Of a DNA stretch of 11,045 nucleotides, positions 6,169 to 11,045 are shown piece after piece; position 1 is the first letter of the stretch; every line of letters starts with the position of its first letter. The position numbers were made by a program, and so were the translations under genes. The notes below the pieces were generated by a model that saw only the letters and a program-made list of their open reading frames with translations, ran no database searches and had not been told where the DNA came from. This DNA comes from Thermoflexus sp. (GTDB lineage: Bacteria; Chloroflexota; Anaerolineae; B4-G1; DUEL01), in contig JAPYWT010000039.1 in assembly GCA_028276215.1 (NCBI GenBank), positions 1 to 11,045 of the forward strand, given 5' to 3'.

Positions 6169-7098
6169 TTAACTGGAAACGGCCCTGACCAGGCGAGAGA
6201 GCCCCTCCGTCAGTCCGACGGTGGGCCGCCAGCCCAGGACGGCCTGGGCCCGGCGGGGGTCTCCAGCAGAACGGCGGATTTCCCCGGCGCGGGGTGGAGC
6301 GAACTCCGGCTCCAGATGGGTGCCCAGCGCCTGATTGAGAAGCGCAACCAGTTGCAGTACGCTGGTCTCTTCGCCCCGGGCGACGTTGAACACTGCCCCG
6401 TCCACCCCGTCCCGCTCCCCCGCCCGAATCAGGGCCGCCACCACATCCCCCACATAGACGAAATCCCGCGTCTGCCGGCCATCCCCGTAGATAACCGGCG
6501 GTAATCCCTGCTGCATTCGCCCCACGAAGATGCTGATGACCCCGGAATACGGACTCCGCGGGTCCTGGCGGGGGCCGTAAATGTTGAAGAACCGCAGGAC
6601 GACGGTAGACAGGCCATAGGCCGCACGGTAGGCATGGCAAAGGGCCTCTCCCGCAACTTTACTGGCGGCGTAGGGGGAAAGCGGACGAAGAGGGAGGTCC
6701 TCGCGGAGGGGAAGTTCAGAATGGTCGCCGTAGACGGCGGCGGAGGAGGCAAACAGGAAACGGGACACGCTGGCCCGGCGGGCCGCCTCCAGGAGGTTCA
6801 GCGTCCCTTCAGTGTTCACACCCATTGTCTCCTGGGGATTCTGCAAGGACCGCTCCACGGAGACAACAGCGGCCAGGTGGGCCACCACTCCCACGCCGTC
6901 TATTGCCTGTCGGACGGCCCGCGGGTCACGAACATCGCCTTCTATGACCTCTATCCGATCCCGGACGGCGGAGAGGTTTTCCCACCGGCCGGTGGAGAAA
7001 TTATCCAGCACCCGCACCTGCTCGTCTCTGGCGACCAGGGCCTCCACCAGATGAGAACCGATGAAGCCGGCGCCGCCGGTGACCAGCCATCGCGCCAT
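6169..7098 (-). CDS. NAD-dependent epimerase/dehydratase (extended SDR, GalE-like)
   Basis: A 309-residue extended short-chain dehydrogenase. The Rossmann motif is VTGGAGFIG at 6-14, Asp32 (VLDNFSTG) should bind the NAD ribose, Ser118/Ser119 lie in FASSAAVYG, and the catalytic YxxxK is Tyr143-Lys147 (SPYAASK). FNIYGPRQDP (171-180), TRDFVYVGDVV (210-220) and GEIRRSAGDP (272-281) are typical of UDP-hexose 4-epimerases and related nucleotide-sugar enzymes; the exact sugar cannot be fixed from sequence. I start it at ATG 7098-7096, which gives the canonical N-terminus MARWLVTGG just after an AAGGAGG site. The frame stays open to an ATG at 7179, but those 27 extra residues translate the inverted-repeat element and are unlikely to be real. 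It is the first gene of the epimerase-DinB-xpt-guaA run. Confidence 0.92.
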   Translation of the reverse strand: MARWLVTGGAGFIGSHLVEALVARDEQVRVLDNFSTGRWENLSAVRDRIEVIEGDVRDPRAVRQAIDGVGVVAHLAAVVSVERSLQNPQETMGVNTEGTLNLLEAARRASVSRFLFASSAAVYGDHSELPLREDLPLRPLSPYAASKVAGEALCHAYRAAYGLSTVVLRFFNIYGPRQDPRSPYSGVISIFVGRMQQGLPPVIYGDGRQTRDFVYVGDVVAALIRAGERDGVDGAVFNVARGEETSVLQLVALLNQALGTHLEPEFAPPRAGEIRRSAGDPRRAQAVLGWRPTVGLTEGLSRLVRAVSS

Positions 7099-7122
7099 CC
7101 GCCTCCTTGCTGATGACTCTAT

Positions 7123-7232
7123 GTCATTGCGAGCCGCCGAAGGCGGCGAAGCAATCTCAAGTTCCACGAATAAGAGCATTTGTGACGCCTGCGAGGAGAT
7201 TGCTTCGGCGGCTACCGCCGCCTCGCAATGAC
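7123..7232. repeat. 110-bp inverted-repeat element (MITE/REP-like)
   Basis: The left arm (7123-7158) and right arm (7196-7232) are inverted copies: both have GTCATTGCGAG at the outer end and CGAAGCAATCTC at the inner end. The middle of each arm is itself GC-palindromic (GCCGCC-GAA-GGCGGC and GGCGG...CCGCC) and differs between arms. A 37-bp spacer separates them. 'TCATTGCGAG...GAAGCAATCTC' is a dispersed element I recall from many bacterial genomes. It fills the leader of the epimerase operon, leaving little room for a promoter. Confidence 0.85.
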
Positions 7233-7260
7233 TGCAGGCAGGTAATTACGGTAGTTATAC

Positions 7261-7293
7261 AAAAAAGCCCCCCGACCAGGGAGGCCAGGGGGG
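7261..7293 (-). terminator. Rho-independent terminator of tRNA-Glu
   Basis: On the minus strand CCCCCC (7293-7288) pairs with GGGGGG (7273-7268) around a 14-nt loop, and after one C six T residues follow (7266-7261). The stem begins at the base immediately after the encoded CCA end of the tRNA, so 3' processing must cut close to the hairpin. Confidence 0.9.
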
Positions 7294-7370
7294 TGGTACC
7301 CCCAACGGGATTTGAACCCGTGTTTCAGGCTTGAAAGGCCTGTGTCCTGACCAGGCTAGACGATGGGGGC
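7294..7370 (-). tRNA. tRNA-Glu (anticodon UUC), CCA encoded
   Basis: The minus strand from 7370 gives a full cloverleaf: acceptor GCCCCCA paired with TGGGGGT, D-arm GTCT...GGAC with the loop AGCCTGGTCA, anticodon stem CAGGC/GCCTG around CTTTCAA (anticodon TTC, decoding GAA/GAG), T-arm ACGGG/CCCGT around TTCAAAT, discriminator A at 7297, and CCA at 7296-7294. The first acceptor pair is G-U rather than G-C. Without CCA the gene is 7297-7370. It is monocistronic, with its own promoter and terminator. Confidence 0.97.
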
Positions 7371-7385
7371 ATCTTGATGCACATT

Positions 7386-7413
7386 ATTCTACCACAAAGC
7401 CCCCTCTCGTCAA
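7386..7413 (-). promoter_or_regulatory. Sigma70-type promoter of tRNA-Glu
   Basis: On the minus strand TTGACG (7413-7408) and TAGAAT (7391-7386) are separated by 16 bp. Each box matches consensus at five of six positions. The tRNA 5' end (7370) lies 15 bases beyond the -10, so the transcript carries a leader of only a few bases to be removed by RNase P. Confidence 0.85.
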
Positions 7414-7450
7414 GCGCGCCGGGCGATTGCTCCGACCCGGAGGGTTGGGA

Positions 7451-7487
7451 AACATTTCTGCGGCGGCGAAGCCGCCGCAGAAATGTT
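7451..7487. repeat. Perfect 17-bp inverted repeat (long hairpin)
   Basis: Arms 7451-7467 (AACATTTCTGCGGCGGC) and 7471-7487 are perfect reverse complements around a GAA loop (TTC on the other strand). No U-run follows on either strand, so it is not a textbook intrinsic terminator, although it could end or protect transcripts coming from the roadblock gene. It may belong to an intergenic repeat family. Confidence 0.85.
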
Positions 7488-7509
7488 GCCTTCACCCTTC
7501 CCCCTCACA

Positions 7510-7533
7510 GGGCGGTTTACCGGGAAACCGCCC
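7510..7533. repeat. Hairpin with 9-bp arms
   Basis: GGGCGGTTT (7510-7518) and AAACCGCCC (7525-7533) are perfect reverse complements around a 6-base loop. Read on the minus strand, the stop codon of the small arginine-rich frame (7519-7517) falls within this hairpin. No U-run follows. Confidence 0.75.
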
Positions 7534-7699
7534 CATACCGCGCGGGCTCCTGACGGGAACGGCGCCGACGGATGGTCCGCCGCAAGAACCGTCGCAGACG
7601 CTGAATCCGCGAGAGATTTCCGGACCGCCCTCCGGCAGTATCGCCGGGAGACGCATCCGTCCATCGCCATTGTCGGGATACCGCCGTCAAAGAACTCAT
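7517..7699 (-). CDS. Possible small arginine-rich protein (60 residues), unrecognised
   Basis: An ATG at 7699-7697 stands behind GGAGGAG (7708-7702), a strong ribosome binding site, 42 bases after the stop of the roadblock gene. The 60-residue product starts MSSLTAVSRQWRWTD. Its second half is very basic, with LRRFLRRTIRRRRSRQ, suggesting nucleic-acid or membrane-surface binding if it is made. I recognise no family. An overlapping frame on the same strand (7883-7410) and one on the plus strand are also open, so high GC alone could explain it. Codon third positions are moderately GC-rich, similar to the neighbours. Tentative. Confidence 0.3.
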   Translation of the reverse strand: MSSLTAVSRQWRWTDASPGDTAGGRSGNLSRIQRLRRFLRRTIRRRRSRQEPARYGAVSR

Positions 7700-7741
7700 G
7701 GCTCCTCCAACACGCATGCGGATCAGACAGTTGAAACGAAA

Positions 7742-8248
7742 TCACTCCTCGGGCCAGAGCCCCAGTGCGCGGACCTGCTCCGGTGTCAGAGAACCGGCCC
7801 TTCTGCCCTGCCGCGCCGATGGCCCTTCGGGAGGGGGCAAAAGACGGCTCAGTTCCTGCAAGGTGCGCCGCAGGAAGAGCCATATGACCCCCAGGCGACG
7901 CGGGGGAGGCTGGCGGTTGACCACAATTAACAGCAAGCGGCTTTGAGACGCCACTCCCACATAAATCTGGCGCTGGCTACCCTCATAGTGATGCAAACTG
8001 ATGCCCGTCCCGTCTCCAAAGGAGCGTCCCAGGCGAACCGTCAGAGCCGCCTCCTCCAGAAACAGGGGAAGCAGGTCTTCCATCAGGATGTCCTCTGTGA
8101 TGCCGGTCTGGGCAATCACTTCCCCCTGCCCACCAGCCAGCAAAACGCATTCCCCTCCGATGCCCCGCTGAAGGGTGGCCAGGGATTGCTGAACGGTTTC
8201 CATCCAACCTGAGGATAACTGAGAGGGAAACAGAGGCCCCTCGCTCAT
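7742..8248 (-). CDS. Roadblock/LC7-like domain protein
   Basis: A 168-residue protein whose residues 16-135 fit the roadblock/LC7 fold: helix METVQQSLATLQRG, strands ECVLLAGGQGEVIAQTG, a helix (DLLPLFLEEAALTVRLG), strands TGISLHHYEG and RQIYVGVAS, then SRLLLIVV and a final helix. A Pro/Arg-rich tail (138-152) and a short acidic end follow. Roadblock proteins (MglB, CvnB) bind small Ras-like GTPases and control their nucleotide state. I start it at ATG 8248-8246, 10 nt after GAGGAG (8264-8259). An in-frame ATG at 8257 is too close to that site, and the frame's upstream extension to 8536 would overlap the regulator gene and has no protein-like composition. The start codon lies inside a 13-bp inverted repeat. 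It sits 112 bp downstream of the response regulator, same strand. Confidence 0.75.
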   Translation of the reverse strand: MSEGPLFPSQLSSGWMETVQQSLATLQRGIGGECVLLAGGQGEVIAQTGITEDILMEDLLPLFLEEAALTVRLGRSFGDGTGISLHHYEGSQRQIYVGVASQSRLLLIVVNRQPPPRRLGVIWLFLRRTLQELSRLLPPPEGPSARQGRRAGSLTPEQVRALGLWPEE

Positions 8249-8331
8249 TCTGCACATGCTCCTCTGGCATCGGTTGATTCCGCCCTGACCGGGCGGTGAT
8301 ACCGCTTGTAGCGTACCACAGAATGAGCGAG
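8240..8331 (-). promoter_or_regulatory. Inverted repeat that could sequester the roadblock start codon
   Basis: CTCGCTCATTCTG (8240-8252) and CAGAATGAGCGAG (8319-8331) are perfect 13-bp reverse complements. In the mRNA the 5' arm (8331-8319) would pair with the region holding the AUG (8248-8246), leaving GAGGAG just inside the loop. Within the 66-nt loop CCGCCC (8280-8285) pairs with GGGCGG (8291-8296) as a second hairpin. The layout suits translational control; function is inference. Confidence 0.6.
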
Positions 8332-8347
8332 TCGGGGATTGCGAAGC

Positions 8348-8365
8348 GGTTACGGTTTGGTTACA
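8348..8365. promoter_or_regulatory. Direct repeats with 11-bp spacing, candidate response-regulator operator
   Basis: GGTTAC occurs at 8348-8353 and again at 8359-8364, exactly 11 bp apart; a weaker match GATTGC lies one further step away at 8337-8342. OmpR/PhoB-type regulators typically bind such 11-bp-spaced direct repeats. The site overlaps the stop codon of the OmpR-type regulator gene and lies upstream of the roadblock gene. Confidence 0.35.
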
Positions 8366-9197
8366 GGTCGTCCTCTTCCGGTTCGGCCGACTCCGGAGGT
8401 GTTCTGGGGAACGTATATCCGACCCCGCGCACATTGACGATATAGCGGGGCCGGGCAGGGTCGGGTTCCAGTTTCCGTCGCAGGCGCCGAATATGAACGC
8501 GAACGATGGCCCGGGCCCCCCATGGGTCGGTCTCATACCCCTGGGCCTGGCGAACCAGTTGCTGGGGGCTGCAGACCTGATCAGCCCGCTCCATCAGGTA
8601 GGACAGCAGTTTGAATTCGGTCGGGGTCAGGTCCACCGGTCGGTCTCCGATCCAGACCTGGTGGCGCTCCCGGTCCAATCGCACATCCTGAACTTCCAGG
8701 TACCGCTCCACCGATGAAACCGGCGGCGCGACGGCGGCATCCGGCTGCTCAATCGCCCTCAATTCCGAAAGGGTTTGCTCCAGGCGAGAGACCAGTTCTT
8801 TTCGCTGCCGTTCCTGATGCCGTTTGCTCAGGCCTTTCCGCACGCTCTCCAGAATCTGGGAGACGGGGCATGGCTTCAGGAGATAATCGTGGGCTCCCCG
8901 ACGAAGCGCCTGAATGGCCGTTTCCAGTGTGCCAAACGCGGTGAGGAGGATAATCACGGTATCGGGGGAGCGCCGCTGGACGGCCTCAGTCAACTGCAGG
9001 CCATCCATGCCCGGCATCTTAATATCCAGGACCATCAGGTCAAACGGAGGGTTGCGGTCAATGACCTCCAGTGCGTCCTCACCGCTGGCCGCGATGCTCA
9101 CGTCATACCCTTCCAGGCGCAGCAGTTCCGCCAGAGAAATCCGGGTTGTCGCTTCGTCATCTACCACCAGAATGCGGGGGACGCGGGTCTCCGGCAT
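8361..9197 (-). CDS. OmpR-family response regulator (receiver plus winged helix)
   Basis: A 278-residue cytoplasmic transcription factor. The receiver domain (6-122) has acidic residues Asp12-Asp13, phosphoacceptor Asp58 (MVLDIKMPGMDG), Thr86 and Lys108 (YLLKPCP). A charged linker (123-150, KRHQERQRKELVSRLEQTL) may be a coiled coil. The C-terminal winged helix (165-264) contains LTPTEFKLLSYLM and VHIRRLRRKLEPD, ending RYIVNVRGVGYTF, all typical of Trans_reg_C. The tail is acidic. I start it at ATG 9197-9195, 7 nt after AAGGAG; a longer frame from 9263 only translates the intergenic repeats. Its receiver is likely phosphorylated by the kinase encoded immediately upstream. The linker and tail make it longer than a typical OmpR protein (about 230-240 residues). 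Confidence 0.94.
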   Translation of the reverse strand: MPETRVPRILVVDDEATTRISLAELLRLEGYDVSIAASGEDALEVIDRNPPFDLMVLDIKMPGMDGLQLTEAVQRRSPDTVIILLTAFGTLETAIQALRRGAHDYLLKPCPVSQILESVRKGLSKRHQERQRKELVSRLEQTLSELRAIEQPDAAVAPPVSSVERYLEVQDVRLDRERHQVWIGDRPVDLTPTEFKLLSYLMERADQVCSPQQLVRQAQGYETDPWGARAIVRVHIRRLRRKLEPDPARPRYIVNVRGVGYTFPRTPPESAEPEEDDL

Positions 9198-9219
9198 CTT
9201 CTTTCTCCTTTCAAAAACC

Positions 9220-9300
9220 ACGAAGGACACGAAGGGCTCTTTATCGCAGAGACCGCAGAGCATTATTGAGAATCTCTGCGCTCTCCGCGTTCTCTGCGTT
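9220..9300. repeat. 9-bp tandem repeats and hairpin between kinase and regulator genes
   Basis: Three small runs share a 9-10 bp period: ACGAAGGAC-ACGAAGGGC (9220-9237), GCAGAGACC-GCAGAGCAT (9246-9263), and CTCTGCG, CTCCGCG, CTCTGCG (9274-9298). The second and third runs are complementary (GCAGAG against CTCTGC), so the 105-nt gap between the kinase stop and regulator start could fold into a long hairpin. Such 'CTTCGTGTCCTTCGTGG' and 'CGCAGAG' runs recur between genes in many bacteria. There is no U-run after the hairpin on the minus strand. Confidence 0.75.
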
Positions 9301-9302
9301 TT

Positions 9303-10940
9303 TTACGGCGGCGGGACGGGCAGGCGAACCACAAACGTCGCGCCCTGCCCCGGCTGGCTGGAGACCTCTATGGTCCCGCCATGTCGCTCCACAATGCCAT
9401 AACTGATGGCCAGGCCCAGCCCTGTACCGCTGGGCTTGGTGGTGTAGAACGGTTCAAAGATGTGCGCGATCTGTTCAGCCGTCAGGCCGGGGCCGGAATC
9501 CCGAAAGGCAACCAGAACCCAACGCTGATCGTCGGTCAGCAGGGTGCCCACCCGTAACTCCCCGCCATCCGGCATTGCCTCCACCGCATTGATGATGATG
9601 TTCAGGAAAACCTGGATCAACTGATCGGGGACGCCCAGAATCAGCGGCAATTTTTCTGCAAAACGGGCAGAAATCCGAATATTTCCGTGCTGGAGCCGCT
9701 TGTCGGCAATCGCCAGAGCATCCTGCAAAAGACGGTTGACGTCCACCTGCACGATGCCCCCCTTAGAGGGGCGATAGAACTCCAGCATTCGCTGGACAAT
9801 CTCTATCAGCCGCTCCACCTCTTTCTGGGCCATCCCCAGATACTCTCCTCGCTTTTCCACGGGGAGACGGTCGGTCATCGCCAGATGGATGGTGTTGTGG
9901 ATGGCCTGAAGGGGGTTATTGATTTCGTGGGCGATGGAGGCCGCCAGACGGCCAATGGCCGCCATTTTCTCGGCCTGGATGAGTTGAGCCTGGGATCGCT
10001 CCAGCGCGCGGGCGTAATCGTTCACCTCAGCGTACAACTGGGCGTTCTCCACTGCCACGGCGACAGAGCCGGCCAGCGTCTGGAGAAGGTCCCGGTCGGT
10101 CTCGGTAAACGGACCTCCGATTTTGTCGGCCAGTTCCAGTGCACCGATAACCTGCTCCCGCACGATGAGAGGGACACAGAGAACAGAGCGCGTCTGCGGC
10201 CCCCAACCGTCCACCCGAGGAGAGAAAATCGGATCACGGGTCGCGTCATTCGTCAGATACGGCTGCCCGGTTGTCACCACGTGGCGAATAATGCTCCGTT
10301 CCATAGGGAGGGGATGGCCCATCAGCGGATGGCTCCCCACCACACTCTTGTAAAAGGTCATATCCCCGGCCTCTTCATCCATCAGAACCAGAACACCGGC
10401 TGCGGTGGGGAGAATTCTGCGGACTCCCTCCACGGCGGCCGCCAACACCTCTTCCAGTTCCAGGCTGGAGATAATGCTGCGGCTCACCTCAGTCAGAATG
10501 GCCAGTTCCCGGTTGCGCTGGCGCAGGACCTGCTCCGTGTTGCGGATGCGCATGATGACCTGAATGCGCGCCACCAGTTCCCTGGGGTCAAAGGGTTTGG
10601 TGAGATAGTCGTCCGCACCCATCCCCAACCCCAGAGTTTTGTCGGTGATGGAGGTCAGAGCAGTGGTGACAATGATAGAGGTGGTCGCCAGGAGGGGGTC
10701 CGACTTGACGCGGGAGATGACTTCGTAGCCGCTGATGCCGGGCATCAGAATATCCAGCAGGAGGACATCCACTGGTCGGCCAGAGGCGTTCTCTCGTCGC
10801 AGGAGTTCCAGGGTCTCTTCACCGGAGCGGGCCTCCAGGACCTCGCACTCGGTCAGTTCCAGGACCTCCCGAATCAGGCCGGCAATCTGTGGGTCATCGT
10901 CGGCGATGAGGACTCGGGGAACGGTGCGATTCTCGGCCAT
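9303..10940 (-). CDS. Receiver-GAF-histidine kinase
   Basis: A 545-residue soluble kinase with an unusual N-terminal receiver. The receiver (8-128) has Asp14-Asp16, phosphoacceptor Asp63 (LLLDILMPG), Thr93 and Lys115 (YLTKPFD). A helical linker (130-158) leads to a GAF domain (about 150-305, with SVLCVPLIVREQVIGALEL). Next come the HisKA dimerisation helices with His338 (ASIAHEINNPLQ) and an HATPase domain: N-box Asn447/Asn451, DSGPGL (481-486), FEPFYTTK (495-502) and GTGLGLAIS (505-513). There are no membrane segments, so it senses a cytoplasmic signal through GAF or input phosphorylation of Asp63. ATG 10940-10938 is the only suitable in-frame start; no clear ribosome binding site or promoter is seen. 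It is followed after 105 bp by the response regulator, its probable target. Confidence 0.95.
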   Translation of the reverse strand: MAENRTVPRVLIADDDPQIAGLIREVLELTECEVLEARSGEETLELLRRENASGRPVDVLLLDILMPGISGYEVISRVKSDPLLATTSIIVTTALTSITDKTLGLGMGADDYLTKPFDPRELVARIQVIMRIRNTEQVLRQRNRELAILTEVSRSIISSLELEEVLAAAVEGVRRILPTAAGVLVLMDEEAGDMTFYKSVVGSHPLMGHPLPMERSIIRHVVTTGQPYLTNDATRDPIFSPRVDGWGPQTRSVLCVPLIVREQVIGALELADKIGGPFTETDRDLLQTLAGSVAVAVENAQLYAEVNDYARALERSQAQLIQAEKMAAIGRLAASIAHEINNPLQAIHNTIHLAMTDRLPVEKRGEYLGMAQKEVERLIEIVQRMLEFYRPSKGGIVQVDVNRLLQDALAIADKRLQHGNIRISARFAEKLPLILGVPDQLIQVFLNIIINAVEAMPDGGELRVGTLLTDDQRWVLVAFRDSGPGLTAEQIAHIFEPFYTTKPSGTGLGLAISYGIVERHGGTIEVSSQPGQGATFVVRLPVPPP

Positions 10941-11045
10941 GGCCGCGTTTACAGTCCGTCTGTTGACAGGGGCAATGGCATAAAGGTTTGTGGTAACTAT
11001 TCAGGCTTCCTCACCCCACCCCCGCCGCCTGCGGCGGCCCCCCCA
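10941..11045. other. Region upstream of the kinase gene; GC hairpin at the window edge
   Basis: CCGCCG-CCTG-CGGCGG (11021-11036) forms a 6-bp stem inside a C-rich stretch that looks like an intergenic low-complexity repeat. A perfect TTGACA occurs on the plus strand at 10961-10966 but has no -10 at a workable distance. No minus-strand promoter for the kinase is convincing here, so transcription may start outside the window. Confidence 0.4.

Noticed and set aside
5446..6504. 352-residue open frame on the plus strand
   Set aside because: It is antisense to xpt, the DinB gene and the epimerase, all of which have clear family motifs.
7410..7883. 157-residue minus-strand frame overlapping the roadblock gene
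   Set aside because: It overlaps the roadblock gene out of frame, runs through two hairpins and the tRNA promoter, and shows no recognisable domain.
10961..10966. Perfect TTGACA on the plus strand near the right edge
   Set aside because: No -10 box at 15-19 bp; the nearest TA-rich stretch is about 25 bp away, and no plus-strand gene follows.

Overview
The window reads as a moderately GC-rich, free-living bacterium, most likely a member of the Chloroflexota. That is an inference from a PATAN/DUF4388 protein paired with a MglA/CvnD-type GTPase, a roadblock/LC7 protein next to a two-component pair, and many small intergenic repeats; no rRNA or other strong taxonomic marker is present. Every gene called here is on the minus strand, so transcription runs from high to low coordinates.

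Layout, in transcription order: (1) 10940-7742 holds a receiver-GAF-histidine kinase, an OmpR-type response regulator and a roadblock/LC7 protein, probably one signalling transcript. A small arginine-rich reading frame (7699-7517) may follow. (2) 7413-7261 is a complete tRNA-Glu(UUC) unit with promoter, encoded CCA and a terminator. (3) 7098-3563 is a tight four-gene run: an extended SDR sugar epimerase, a DinB-fold protein, xanthine phosphoribosyltransferase (xpt) and GMP synthase (guaA). The last two genes overlap and catalyse consecutive steps, xanthine to XMP to GMP. (4) 3527-2067 carries a near-consensus sigma70 promoter, a PATAN/DUF4388 protein and a small GTPase that starts directly after its stop codon. 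(5) 1871-478 is an alpha/beta hydrolase coupled by a 4-base overlap to a V4R-domain protein. (6) 207-1 is the 5' end of an unidentified gene that leaves the window.

The intergenic DNA is unusually rich in structure. It contains a 13-unit heptamer array (385-475), a family of palindromic units (225-347), a 110-bp inverted-repeat element (7123-7232), a 17-bp-arm hairpin (7451-7487), 9-bp tandem repeats between kinase and regulator (9220-9300), and a 13-bp inverted repeat that could hide the start codon of the roadblock gene (8240-8331). Direct repeats spaced 11 bp lie at the 3' end of the regulator gene (8348-8365).

I see no CRISPR array, transposase, phage gene or obvious defence system. The best candidate for something new is the signalling set: kinase, regulator and roadblock protein in one unit, with a matching GTPase and PATAN protein about 5 kb away, and apparent RNA- and operator-level control around the roadblock gene.
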